From Turritopsis dohrnii (lineage: Eukaryota > Cnidaria > Hydrozoa > Anthoathecata > Oceaniidae), in NCBI GenBank assembly GCA_027922465.2, contig BQMF02000766.1, forward strand, positions 1-64,000: a stretch of 64,000 nucleotides of DNA. Reading direction: 5' to 3'. Of this stretch, positions 32,377 through 44,650 are shown in pieces. Numbering within the stretch: the stretch's first letter is position 1; every line of letters begins with the position of its first letter. The notes under the pieces were generated by a model that made no database searches, had not been told where the DNA came from, and was given only the letters and a program-made list of their open reading frames with translations. Made by a program: the position numbers and the translations under genes.

Positions 32377-34150
32377 CGTTCTAGGGAATTTTGATACAGA
32401 AACAGTATTAACTTGAAATTGTTCTGAAAACATTAAAGTTAAATAATGAAAAAAGACAATTGATCTTTTACTTGTGACAAGGAAACCATTTTGCGTAATA
32501 TTATTTTTCTTAAGTTGATAACGGCGTAAGCAATTCTAGTATTTTAGGCTATATTCACATGTAGACACTTTTTAACGTAACGAACGTATGAACCCTTACG
32601 CCGTGTTTCTCACTAGCAAAACATTTTCCTCGTAGTAAAGAGAAAACCTGACGTAAGAGTATATTACACGTAAGAGGTTAAGTCTTCCAAGGCGCTCCTA
32701 GAGTTAGCTCAGATGCACTTTTAATCGCGCACGTAGATAGTCATTAGAACTTTAAAAACATTTTTAAAAACCTTTATCGCTGAATATTTTTTTTGTTCCT
32801 TTCGTCAACGTCTTCTAATAATGTGTAATAAAAATGATAATGAACTACATGTTTCCAGTTTGAAACGTGCAGGTGGTATTGCATAATCATGTTGTGTAAA
32901 TGAATGAACTGCTTGAGCATCAACGATGGAGAACCCATGGTGCTTTTCAATGCAATTTCCGATGGAAGATTTCAATCCAATTAAAAACATGCTCAACCTA
33001 TTATATTAGTTTTCGTGCTCAATTGATAACGAAGGATAACTTAGGTTTATTAAGTGACCATTCACCAATTTGCTGTTACTAGGGAGAACGACCACCGTGC
33101 TAAGGTAATTTTGAAACACCCTTCGTTATACGAATTCATTTCTTCAACTACCGAAAGAATAAGAAAACATTAGTGGTACCAGTAAGACTCGTTTTCGTTT
33201 TATTTCAGTGAAATTAAAAAGCATTTTAGTTTCCAGCTCCCTTTACAATATCACTGTTAAATGGAAGCTTAACCGGGAATTCCATAAAAGAAGCTTGCGT
33301 AGCTTTTCCAACTGTCCATTGACTGCGAGAATTGTACAGCCAGGACATGGGAGAGTTTTGCAGCCCTGCGTAAACACAGCTTTCAGACAATCATCTACGT
33401 AAACATATGATGAAAAACTGATGGAAACAGGTATTATTCTATTTTAACGAAGGTGAGTATTTCAAAAGAGAACTCTTGCAACTCGTGAAGCCGACGTTAA
33501 AATGTTTTCATATTTGTCTCCTCCGGCATTCATCCTTCATCCAAATATTGAACTTAAAAACATTATCGTAAATGAAGTTACAATAACGATCACTAAAATC
33601 GTGACGATATGATCAATTTCGAAAAGTCTTTTGTCTGTTATAACATTTTCCCCCAAGAGATTCAAAGAATAGCAATCCCGTCGAACAACTTAAAAAAAGA
33701 ATTATAGTAGACGGTTTCTACTTGTGGTCGCTTTCAAACGAACTGCTGTATCTTTAATCTCCAACTGAATATGAGAACAAGCTCATCAAGTGCAATTCAA
33801 TACACGAACGGGTGCTGCCTGTACATGTACATTTCAAAAAGTCGAATAACATGGTCTTTTTAAACTTTTCACTTTTCAGATTTGGTGGAGGTACAACGAC
33901 AACTGCCTCTTCAAGAGCAGCAATGAAAGTGTAGACGTAGACGATTATTATCAATGAAATAAATGCTTTTGGGAAACTTTTTATTGCTAGAAAAACATTT
34001 CCGTTTAATAAATAAAGTCAATATATATTTGAATAAATTAGTGTTTATCATGTCATGAACAAGCGAGTTTATTATGACTAGGTTTCTACGGCTACGCTGC
34101 TATCGACGAGCACTGTTTGAAATAACAATTTCTTATTTCCATTCGGCTAA
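32377..34150. other. relics without a gene
   Basis: Contains stretches related to 21414-21560 (near 32715 and 33001-33050: TTATATTAGTTTTCGTG and AACGAAGGATAACTTAGG) and to 18779-18900 (near 33697). These look like degraded copies of one transposon of unknown family. No coding sequence recognised. Confidence 0.5.
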
Positions 34151-36789
34151 TCTTATTATAATAATCCGCGATTGTGCATCCCACTTTTATTTTAGAGAGT
34201 GACATATTTTTTTTTTTTTTCACGGTCAAAACCTTCTTATTTTTTCCCTTTTCGTCGTAAAGCCACGCAGCGGCGACAGACACTTTTTTTGATTTTCCGC
34301 GATTAGTATATGCTCCTCCGTTTTGTTATTTTTGGTTTGTGCAGTGGAAATCAGCCGAAAAACGTCTTTGGAGGAGTGCGAGCAATGCAATGTTAATCGT
34401 TCGAAATTTGTCAACGATCATTTCGTGAGCAAGAAACTTCGCGAAGAAGACGTGTTTATTTTTGTTGACGAATATTTTAATTTAAATTTGATTGTTTTAG
34501 GCAGCAAATCGACGAAAGAACTGACGAAGAAAGACAGGTTTGTATGCACGAAGGTATTGTTATTATTATAAAACGTTTTATTATCGTTTGTTTACAATGA
34601 AAAATCATATTTAGATATACAGAAGAAGTGCAGTAAAGTTTTAAAAAATATTAGCTGCAGAAAGATCGAACGAACAAAAGGTATTATTATAAAACTTTTA
34701 TTTTTGATTAATAAAAGAACAAGTTAGTATTTAAATGTATTTAAATATTTGTTTACGTTTAAATGTTTGTTTACGTTTTAGTTATCAACTTATTGTTAAA
34801 CTTTTATTGTTATTGTATTTTAGATTTTATTTTAGATTAATAAAAGAACAGGTGTAACCACATGCTTAGGTGAGTTTTTAAACAGATGTTGTTTTTTATA
34901 TATAGGTTTTTTCAGAGGAAAACGAAACGAAGAACGAGATGAAGAAAGTCTATTTTCATTTTACGAGCTGTTTACGTATTTCTTTTTATAGTTATCAAAT
35001 AGTTATGTGAGTGCAGCAGTAGAGTAGTGTAGATGAAGTTGAAGTTGTTTAAAAATGGCTGCAGAAAGGATGCTGTTTATTTACATTGGTGAAGAAAATG
35101 GTTTTACTTCTTTTTTCGGAGAGAAATTGTTTGGAAAAGATATAAAGTAATATACGTTAGTACATGAGTCAAACGGATTTAGTAAATACAGCCTTAAAAG
35201 AGAGTAAAAACAGAGTTAAAACGATCATATCATTAAGATGCATGTCCCTCAAGCAGTTAATGATTTGTTTTGGTAACGAAGTTGCTGTTCCTTATTTTAT
35301 TTAATTCAAAATGGCTCCACAGTTATGAAGTTACGAAGAAAGCATTTTTATGACTTTTACTGTATAAAAATGGTATTGGAATGCCAGTAGAAAGCAAAGA
35401 GAAAGTGTGTCTTTACAATAGGAAAGTATGCTGGAAAGTTAATCGAGTGTTATTAATTTGTTTACAGGTATGAAATACAGAAAGTAAAAGAGTTTAGAAG
35501 TGTTTGATAATGGCTACAGAACATGATCAATATATATTGTTTACTATCATGATGATGTGAATTGGTATTGAAAGGTAAAGTTAAAATAGTATCTATTTAG
35601 TTAAACACAGTTAGTATTAGTGGATACATAAAGGATAAGAGGGATGTTTACTGTTGTGTTTTGAATTTTCCAGCAGAGAGGAGCTTTGAACTGGAAATAA
35701 AAAATGGCTCCACGAATGTTTTCATATGTTAAAAATTTTTCAGCTATACTAATTCTGTCATTACGTTTGTGTTTTTAATTATTATTTTTAAGGTTAATAC
35801 TTTTTCAAAGTTTCTTTTACTTTGTTTTGTTTTTCTTTAGATTACGTCATAGCATGATTAGGTTTATTGTATATGTTTTTTTTAATGTTTTGATCTGTTA
35901 AAATAGAAATGAAGTACATGATGGGTTATAATGTCGAGAGGGTTACTTAAGATTTACTTACTTAATGACTGTGCAATGAAACTATGTTGCAAAAAATAAA
36001 TGTTGTTGGCTGTATTTTTCTTAAGTTTATATTTTATCACGTTTATGCATATTTTGTGTTATGGTAATCGTTTACGTACTATGCCTAGGTATATAACTTT
36101 GAATTTATGATTTTATTTGTGACTTTTTATCTTTTGTGTACATTTTTCTTCTTAGTTATTGTTTTTAGGATAAATACGTACTTGAATTTCCTTTTTTTTT
36201 TTTTCTTTTTTTTTTTTTTTCGGTATTACAATTGAAACATTATTCTTTTAGGCAATAATAAAAAAAGCACAAAGAAATGAAACTCATGGTTTTATTCATG
36301 ATGTTGATGGTTTTGGGAAGAACTAACTATATCATTTCAAAAATTCATTAATGGTTGCAGTCCAGAAGTAACTTTTGAACAAAAGAAAAAGTTGGAAGGT
36401 ATCATTTTTGTAATGTTATTCAATGTTTGGTTTTGTATGTCTTAGTAAACGGTTCTGTGTTATATATTGCATATTTTTACATTAAAGTTACTTCTCTTCT
36501 GCGTATGAATATATATTCTGAGCCATGTTGCTATTTGTTTCTGTTTTAAATTTTCTGAATGTAAGAAATGAATTAAAAAATTAATGCCTGAAAAGAAACT
36601 TTTGCAAGAGTTAAATTCTGCGACACAACGCATACTGAACATGGGTGGCGAACGACGCCTCCTGGGATGTTTTTGAGTTGCGATTCTATGATTTATTTTT
36701 TCGTGACGGGGTACGTACACGGGAATGGTGGATTTGACCTAATGTTTTTGAAGTTAAGTTCGGTAAAAAGTTTTTACCCGGGATACTAG
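34151..36789 (+). mobile_element. Helitron-type element, copy 2 (non-autonomous)
   Basis: Same ends as copy 1: TCTTATTATAATAATCCGCG after an A, GGGATACTAG before a T, with hairpin GTAAAAAGTTTTTAC at 36763-36777. Length is 2639 bases; it is collinear with copy 1 with scattered substitutions and several indels (for example extra AAATGTTTGTTTACG sequence near 34745-34775 and a long T/C tract near 36192). Flanks differ completely from copy 1, confirming independent insertions. No Rep/helicase gene. Confidence 0.85.
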
Positions 36790-36972
36790 TAATTATATAA
36801 ATGTCAGTCGGGGGAAAGTTTCATCGAGGAAAACTTTTCGTCACTTTTCCCAATTATCACCGATTATTTTCGAACTTCAAAACACGGCATATTATGGCCG
36901 CATATTTTATATAAACAAACGGCTTTAATGAAATCTATATACGACAGTATATCTATGCCTCCCTTCATAAAT

Positions 36973-37199
36973 CAAAAAAAAATCGATTTTGAGATTCAAA
37001 AGAATCGATTTTGAGATTCACAAGAATCGATTTTGAGATTCATTAGAATCGATTTTGAGATTCACAAGAATCGATTTTGGGATTATGAATTGCTAAAAAT
37101 CGATTTATAGAAATCGATTTTGAGATTTAATAATCTCAAAATCGATTTTGAGATTATAATCGCAAAAGCGATTGTTATCCTTTTCCCTTAAATCGTCAC
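36973..37199 (-). repeat. ATCGATTTTGAGATT array B (inverted to array A)
   Basis: Units of AATCGATTTTGAGATTCA repeat about seven times. The right edge, TTTTCCCTTAAATCGTCAC, is the complement of the left edge of array A. The pair brackets about 5 kb including Helitron copy 2. A 38-base string, starting CTGTACGTCAGCC, lies outside both arrays in direct orientation (about 32070 and 37249). Confidence 0.75.
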
Positions 37200-37568
37200 A
37201 AATACATACAGGAGTGGCTGCTGTTGTAGTTGTTGTGGCTTTTTCTGTACGTCAGCCACTGTTTGATGTTGTGGCTTATTATAAGTGTATCGTAAACATT
37301 TGGTGTGGCCACTGTTGATAATTGTTGTTGTTTGGCAACTTTGTACCTAATGAACAGTCTGTATGTTTTCTTGTTATTTAGGTGGAGTACAAGTCCCATT
37401 GACTTACGTTCTCGCCGTGTACTCCGTTACCATGAATTGTTCCTGAAGGAAAATTTGTGAACAATTCATGAACCAAAAGTCAGGGCATGCTCCATGTTAT
37501 ATCTACATGATTGTAACTTTTATTTTTTCTTCATTTAGTGATATAAATATAAATATAGATCCGGAACC

Positions 37569-38858
37569 ATGGCAGATGATTTTGAAGGGCCCATGGAATT
37601 GTCCCAGGGTAAAATATTAACTTTCTTTAACTTTCTATTAAAGTAATTAAAATACGTAAAGCCTATTGATTTCATTTCAGGAACAGAAGATAGATTACTA
37701 TAAGGAGGTGAAATTGTTTGTTTGAGATAAAGATTTCTACAGAGCATTCATTCTCATACTTTTGTTGTTTTAGACTTTTCTGTATGCTACCATTATAACA
37801 TCATCCTTTCCTTCAATAGATACTGATGACATAGAAAATTAGGAAAAGAGTTTGGATTTTTATTGAAACTACTGTTGTTTTCAGTGTTTTTGTTTCTCTT
37901 TATTTTTCATCTTCAACGGCTGATAGTAAGAGTCAATCTATGTCTTCTTCCTAACTTCTACAATATCCTTATATACAATTTCTCTATGATGTTGCCATTA
38001 TAAATTATTCTTTCCTTCCTTAGATACTGATAATATAGAAAAAATCGGAAATAGTAACGATTTTTATTGACATTATTTCCTATGCAATACCTAGCAGGTT
38101 TACCAAACCACCCATATATGATATTCAAATGTATTTTTTTATCAAAACCTACTACTTCTCTTTTATGAACACTAATTTGTCTATAATATATTGTGGATTT
38201 TTGTACGCTGTCATTATAACGTCTTCTTTTACTATATTTGATACAGATGCCACTGCAAAACTTGAAAAGAGTAAGGATTATTATTTTAATTCTTGGGAGG
38301 TTCTATCCAGTTATTGTCATCTACTGAGTCCAGTAAGATTTCAGTGTATGAAGTTTTTGCGTAACAGTTACTTTTTAAATATTGTTTTATTTAGATAGAG
38401 CATTACCAACAGCTAATAGTAAGAGTTTACAAATGAATATTCTTATTCTTAATGTATTTCCATGTTTAACATTTTCATTTTTTTGTCAGATTCTTCAGCT
38501 AATGATGGCGGTGAAAGTGGTAAGGATTTCAATCAGAGTTCATTTCAATTTGTTATTAAATGTAGTATTTGTAATCAGGGATGTGTGTATGAAGATTACG
38601 AACATAATATTACCCAACTTCTTCATATCTATTGATGTTTCATTTCATTTCAATTTTCTCAACCCTCTTATGTCATCTCATTTAGCCATTGCTACATCAT
38701 CTAAAAATGGTAATACCTCTTAATATTTTACGCTGAACAAGGTATTTGGCTGAGATTTGTGTCTTAATTGCCTTTTGTTTTTGCTTTATATAGACTCTCA
38801 AGCTACAGCAAATATGTTTCTTCATTATAGATATTTTCCAATTTTACTTTTTCACTAA
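37569..38858 (+). CDS. candidate micro-exon gene (78 residues from seven exons)
   Basis: The start ACCATGG at 37567-37573 has an ideal Kozak context. Proposed exons: 37569-37608, 38024-38053 (30 bases), 38247-38270 (24), 38395-38418 (24), 38490-38519 (30), 38686-38709 (24) and 38794-38858 with a TAA. Internal exons follow good acceptors (e.g. CTTCCTTAG, TTTTGTCAG, TCATTTAG) and precede donors GTAACG, GTAAGG, GTAAGA, GTAAGG and GTAATA. All junctions are phase 1, so any exon can be skipped without losing frame. Encoded pieces are Ser/Thr/Asn/Ala-rich (e.g. SSANDGGES). A decayed copy of the 30-base exon is at 37819-37848. No signal peptide seen. Function unknown; splicing is predicted, not shown. 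Confidence 0.45.
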
Positions 38859-38875
38859 CAGAAACTATTGTAACT

Positions 38876-39243
38876 ATTTATAGACACGTTCAAAGCCTTC
38901 AAAGCCTTCATCACATACCGCCATACGCATCCCGGCCCCCGGTCTCAGGCTGCGTATCGGAGATGGAAGAGTCTCGGGGGTTGGGATCATCCACAGTTCA
39001 AGAGGAGAAAAAATAAAAAAAAACAAAAAAAAAAAATCAAAATGCAATGACTGCAAAGAATGACCATGTAGTGTCTGAGAGCAGGCACTACACAATCCAT
39101 AATAATTTTTCACCTTCAATTTTCAATTCATTTAAGTGACCTTAAGTATTCTAATGATCACTCACGACTCAATCTACCATTTTGCGTGACTTACAAACAA
39201 ACAAACAGACAGACAGACAGAGCATCGGCTATTAATATATAGA
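38876..39243 (-). mobile_element. Helitron-like 5' end fragment (second family)
   Basis: On the minus strand, TCTATATATTAATAGCCGAT begins after an A at 39243. It continues through a CTGT/TTTG tetranucleotide run to GTAAGTCACGCAAAATGG. The same 75 bases occur on the plus strand at 46794, after which the two diverge. TC start after A and strong 5'-end conservation fit a Helitron; no CTRR 3' end was found, so the boundary at 38876 is a guess. Confidence 0.45.
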
Positions 39244-39299
39244 TATGCTGCTTTTACCCCCTGATCTTATCAAAAATCTTCATGTTTTGTCTTACTTAA

Positions 39300-41110
39300 G
39301 GTGGAAGGACCCCCTCAAAATTTTTAATTTTTCAAATTTTTGATAACTAGCTTATCTGACCCAAAATTTAATGTAGATTTCAAATATCAAAACAAATTTT
39401 TGAAAAACTCAGCCGATTTTTCAGTATTTTAAGATTTTTGAGCACTTATCATTTTAAGTTACCCTAGCAACGTCCCTATCAACGTTGTTTTCATCACTTC
39501 TGGTGCATTCTGCCCACATTTTAAACACCCTGGCGATGTTTTTGGATTCACACACTAATCTACAGGTTCCCGAATCCTGAAATTACACTTTTTCGTGCTT
39601 CAGTTACACTATCTCAGGACGTAAGTCAGTGTTAACTTATAAGCATGGCGAAGACTGACAGAGTAAAGTTTCAAACCAGGAGATACAAGAAAAGAAAAGG
39701 ATTTTGTGAGAAGGAGTTGTAAATACTGTAAATAGTGATGATAATAATGTAAAAAGAACTGGAAGTCTGGATGTAAATAATGTAAATAGTGTACAGAATG
39801 ACGTAGAGAATCCGTTGTTGTCAACTCCAACTGTGTCAGCACAAAAAATAAAAAACATAAACTCTGAAACTCCAAAATCCCATCATTCAATATCAGGTTA
39901 CAGGCTTGTGGATATGTCTATTTTGAATTCCATTTTTGAACCTCTGAAATGTCCTGAATGTGATTCAATGGCTTTGTCACTATTTGAAAAGACTTCAAAG
40001 AAACGGGGTTTGTCGCCTTTTTAAAGCAAAACCTGCAAAAGTTGTGGATATTTGAAAGAGTTTTATTCATCTTACATGAATGAGCATTTATATGATGTAA
40101 ATCAAAGAATTATATATGCAATGAGGGCATCATATGGTGGCCAGGGGCATGCTGGCCTAGAAACATTCACAACATTGATGGACATGCCTCATCCAATGAC
40201 AAGGAAAAACCACACGAAGCTTGTGAAAAAATTTGCAGCCGCTATCAGTTATTGCACACGTAAAACCAATTTATGCCGACTTGAGCTCTGAAAATTTGTT
40301 GAAGGATTGTCTGCACGGCAAAACCCAAAATCAGAATGAATCATTTAATGCCACCGTATGGGATCGGTTACCGAAGGCAAAATTCAATTCTCTTGAACAG
40401 TTGAAGTTTGGTATGATGCAGTCGCTAACTTTGACATTGGGCGAAAAGCCAGTGTTTTAATTTATGAAAAGAATGGCATGGTTCCAGGGAAATATTTATT
40501 GAAGGGATGCGACAAGAAAAATAAAAAATGATTATTTCACTCCAAGTACAAAAATGAGGAAAAAAACAAAAAACGTTAAATAATCAGAGGAATAAAAAAA
40601 CAGAAAGCAGACAAGGACAAAGAGAAAGAGGGCACTCAATATATGGCAAGCTGCTTTAATTAGGAAGAATTTTACATTATGATTGTATTTCATGTTTATC
40701 TTCACTTTATTGCATATCTCATTGTAGATTGAAGCTGTTTTAGTTGATTGATTTCTGAATTTACATGGTCGCTTAACTTTAATTGCCATTTTCTCAAAAC
40801 AGCGTTTTTTAGGACGCCGGCAAAGATATCTCTTGAACGGTTTAAGCTTTTTTCAGGAAATTTTCAGGAAATATTCTTAGTGATAATGTTTATGCAATGA
40901 GCGGAACAGATTTTTGATATTCTATTTTAATCTTGAATTATTAGACGACCAAGTTTCAAAATAACGCTAAAAAAAGTACGGCTTCTTGCATTGAAGAAAA
41001 AAGTTTTTCAAAAGTTTTATAAAAAATTTGTTCCGCTCATTGCATACCATTACCTATTCAGAAGCTCTATGGAAATTTTCAGCTTTCTGTGGCTTTTTAT
41101 TGTTCCTGAA
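39300..41110 (+). mobile_element. Kolobok-like transposon, internally deleted
   Basis: TTAA at 39296-39299 precedes GGTGGAAGGACCCCC, a Kolobok-type end. The right terminal repeat was not found, probably lost where a LINE begins (about 41110). The interior carries a transposase fragment (39645-40460) described separately. Confidence 0.5.
39645..40460 (+). pseudogene. transposase of the Kolobok/Mutator-like type lacking its centre
   Basis: The start MAKTDRVKFQTRRYKKRK at 39645 is followed by frame breaks and a zinc-ribbon-like region (LKCPECD near 39950, then TCKSCGYLKEFY near 40030). The segment SYGGQGHAGLETFTTLMDMP is near 40130. After KLVKKFAAAI (about 40245) the sequence jumps to the C-terminal part LLKDCLHGKTQNQNESFN (near 40300), which contains the presumed catalytic Glu. 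The central block with the two catalytic Asp residues, present in the relative at 62510-63680, is absent. So this is an internally deleted, non-autonomous derivative. Confidence 0.65.
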
Positions 41111-42345
41111 CTTTGGCACATGGTAAAATCCTTCCAAGGTAAAAATGATAAGCCAAAAATTGGTCCCATTAAAGATAGAGACGGGAATATATTAACCAAT
41201 AACAAAGAAAAAGCAAACGCTCTCAACAAATTCTTTGCTACTATTGGCAAAGAAATGGGAAAATCAAATGAAACACCCACATCAACACATTGTGTGCTTA
41301 ATGCCATACCAAAATGTTCAAGCATTAAATTTGATCAAACAAATCTTTCCAAACAGTTCAAAAAACTGACATGTCTGAATAAAGCTTCAGGTATTGATAA
41401 CGTCCGAGCAAACGATCTACATTGTATTGGTGAACCTATTGTTGATAGTCTAGAGCCTGTAATAAGGAAAAGTATTAAATCTCTAGAAATTCCTTCAATC
41501 TGGAAGAAATCCAAAGTTTCTTGTCAACACAAGAAAGGCTCAAAACAAGAATGTGAAAACTATCGTCCTATATCATTACTCAGTATTCCAAGCAAATTAA
41601 TGGAAAGTGTGATCTCCAAAAACATAGATCATCACCTTGAAAACAACAAATTACTCAATGAAAATCAATGGGGCTTCCGGAAAAATCGTTCAACTGTTCT
41701 AGCGCTCCTAAACATGGCAGCGTCAGACAAGAAATTGTCAGAACAAAATTGACTAAATATGGAATTGAAGGAAATCTGAATGAATGGATAATGAATTATC
41801 TCAGTCAGCGTAGACAGGTAACTGTAGTGAATGGTCAAATGTCAGAAGAAGAACCAGTGGAGACAGGGGTACCTCAAGGATCCCTGATCGGCCCAAGAGC
41901 ATTTTTCATAAACGTCAATGATTGTCCTGATATATCTGAAGATTTCAATACAAACTTGTTTGCTGACGACAATACATCAGAATGTTCTCATGTCAATATC
42001 GATTAGTTGTTTGTAAAAATGCAAAACGTTTAACAGGACCCTAATTGATAGCAGTAAGACATATTTTTATATATTATACTGAACAGGTTATCCTGTATAA
42101 ATATTATTATAAATAAAATAAAATAAATGGCAAATGGCTTAAGTAAATGGAGTAACTTAAATGGATTAACCATTCACCCATTATTGGTCCACTTCCAAAT
42201 ACCGATTAACATTTCTACTAATGCAACATGTCTAGGAGTAACGATCGATAACAAACTCTCCTGGAATGATCATATACAAAAGACAACCAAATCTTTTGCG
42301 GCAAAGAAATTACATCAAATGCAAGATATGTCACCAGAATAGTCA
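41110..42345 (+). pseudogene. LINE reverse transcriptase, Jockey/CR1-like
   Basis: The plus strand reads LINE ORF2 in pieces. KASGIDNVRANDL (finger) is near 41385, ENYRPISLLSIPSKLMESVI near 41555, QWGFRKNRSTVLALL near 41670, GVPQGSLIGPRAFFINVND near 41867, FADDNTSE (catalytic FADD) near 41959 and CLGVTIDNKLSWNDHI near 42228. Between RSTVLALL and the next segment about 40 residues are missing and the frame changes, and the FADD segment runs into a stop at 42004. Both ends are truncated. Confidence 0.8.
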
Positions 42346-43381
42346 GGGCGCTAAGACGTAAAAAAAACTGGAAACGAGAGGGACAAATTATTTTTAAGTG
42401 AAACTGGTTCGGTAGATCGTACTGATCAGGAAATTCTTTACAGGACAATCTGAATTTATTTAAGGGCCATTTCCTGGACCTATATAGGTTTTGATGGCGT
42501 CATCCATAGGACAAAAAATATAGTTCACCTAAAATTATTAATATATATACCATTCGATCGCATTTTTTGAACTGAACAAAAGTTATGAAAAGGTCATGTA
42601 GAAATTATCTGTCTATGCCGAATTACACATGATAGAAAGTATTTCTATGACGTCATCGCTTATGAAGTTTGACAAATTGGAAGAACAATTCTGAATGAAA
42701 TTCACGGGGTAAAGATGAACACAACACAACGTTACAACTAAACAAAATATGTAAACTATTCAGTGTCGCTATCAAACTCATCACTGGAATAACAATCATC
42801 TTCCATCGGAAAAAGATTCTCGCAGCTCACGCAGTTACATAACTCGGAGCACTTCAAGCAATGCGATCTGCAAACAACTGAACGTGCTTTTTGATGCAAT
42901 ATTTTCCTCCATGTGCATTTAAGACGATATCTTGGCAGAGGCTATCAATAACTCGCGTCTTTTTGTTAGATACAGTTGTTCTGCTACTGACCAATATGTT
43001 TCGCATTAGCCTTTTAAGGACGATGGGACGATTGTAAAAAATTCAAGTAAAGAGTCTTCAAGTAGATTCAAGTAAAGTGAAAGTTGGTGACAATAAATGT
43101 ATTTCCTCGCGAATTACAGCAGCAACATTGCATATCTTATCGTCAATGGACAATCACGACTTTTCAAATCGGTTATCTCTTTACATAGGATTTCGATTAT
43201 TGGCCCTTTCTCTTGGTTTTTTTTTAAATAAGAGCGATTGTCCATACTTTTGTCGCCAACAGTCCACTTCATCTTTGTGACATTGAATAATTCTATCTAG
43301 TTCGTTTATCAGGAATCATAGAAATGCCAGCCTGCTTTTGTATAAATGAGAAGTTCCTCTGTATCTAAAATCACGAAATTA
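42346..43381. other. unassigned interval
   Basis: No gene recognised. It contains a TGACGTCATC motif near 42648 and short hydrophobic chance frames only. Confidence 0.3.
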
Positions 43382-43627
43382 TCAATGACCTCGTATTTCT
43401 ATGATGACCTTCTCTTTCACAATTTTTGCAACAGATACAATAACTCTATCAGTAAAAGAAGAAAAACGCTTCAGTGGTCGAGTGTAATCCCGGTAGCATA
43501 TTCGATGATATTGGAACTCAAGAGATAAAATGCTCTGCCAATCTTTCCCAGAAACATCAGTTAGCAAATTGTTATTGTCATTCCTTATTGTGAGGTAAAA
43601 GTTGTAGCAGCAGTCTCGGTCACACAC
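43382..43627 (-). pseudogene. fragment of a transposon-associated Cys/His protein
   Basis: The 81-codon frame contains LLTDVSGKDWQSILSLEFQY followed by HRICYRDYTR. That His-x2-Cys-Tyr-x2-Tyr-Thr pattern recurs in uncharacterised transposon genes of cnidarians. Nothing else of the gene is visible nearby. Weak call. Confidence 0.3.
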
Positions 43628-44269
43628 TTCCCTAAATCCTCATATCCACCGCCTCGTTTGGATGTTTTTAACACCACAGATACAGCAAGTAGTTACACAC
43701 AAAGTATACGGACATCATCCATGCCACATTATTCGAAGTAAGGATTTCTAAGAATAAAAGACGTTTGTTGAACAAACCATGACCATCTCTCTTTCTCTCT
43801 TTATGCTAAAGTTGACGCTGGTTGACGGACGTCAACCTTCACAATTTTCAAAACCTTGACTTTTCTAATTAAGTATGAAAATGTTTACACTGAATGTGAT
43901 CTTGATGTGGTCCATTGTGGCGTAGGAAAGTCCTTCCGTATCGTTTTTGTTGGCTCCATTGTTCCGTTTTTCCATTCACGTGATGTACAAACGTAAAACA
44001 ATAAGCACAGATGGAGACAACCTGGAACCCAGGGTCAGATGCAGATGGAGATTGATCAGAGGAAAAATTACACCAACGAAGATCATTGCAAATGTTTTTA
44101 CGTCTAATTAAAAATGCCATCATTTGTGAACAATCCCTAATTAAGAATTTACATTGAGAAATGTTCAAATTAAAAGAAATGTTCTAAAGTTATATTATCA
44201 AGTAGCTTCTAAATTTAATTTACAAGTTTACAATCGATAATAATATCGCTTCATTTTTCCTTGTTTCAT

Positions 44270-44650
44270 TATAAACCCCCGTCTTTCAAATCGAATGTAC
44301 CTATAGTAGTATGAGCGTCACCAGTTGCTAGATATCTCAGAGTCATAGCTAATCTTTGCTCTGGACTAATTGCTTTTCGCATTCTTGTTGTTTCCTTTGT
44401 TATGAGTGGTGCAATCAACCCAAGCAATTTTTCGAAGGATTTTGGCGTCATTCTAAAATACTTGAAAAACACCTCATGGTCATTTAGCTTCAAGTCACGA
44501 ACAAGCAATTCGAATTCTCCCTTAAAATCTCGCTCATCATAAAGTTTTCGCACCCAAAATCGGCGTTTTGCGGGTCTGGATTGTTTGCTCAACCGTTGTC
44601 TTCTTTTGAAGAAATAATAATACAATAAGGAAATAAGGACCCAATAAAGT
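44270..44650 (-). pseudogene. PIF/Harbinger transposase, N-terminal fragment
   Basis: The reading is hydrophobic leader then KRRFWVRKLYDERDFKGEFE, LVRDLKLNDHEVFFKYFRM and ISPEQRLAMTLRYLATGD, the conserved N-terminal region of HARBI1-type DDE transposases. It stops at GDAHTTIGTFDLKDGG, before any catalytic Asp. The fragment sits inside a mariner-like transposase (44640-45634). Its truncated end (AAACCCCCGTCTTTC, 44272-44286) matches a string near the right end of the TTAA element at 57961-59248. Confidence 0.75.

Noticed and set aside
38129..38723. Two open frames of 89 and 113 codons
   Set aside because: They run across predicted introns, are Phe/Tyr-rich from T-tracts, and conflict with the micro-exon reading.
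38876..39120. SINE with RNA polymerase III promoter
   Set aside because: No convincing A and B boxes were found in the GC-richer stretch near 38920-39000.
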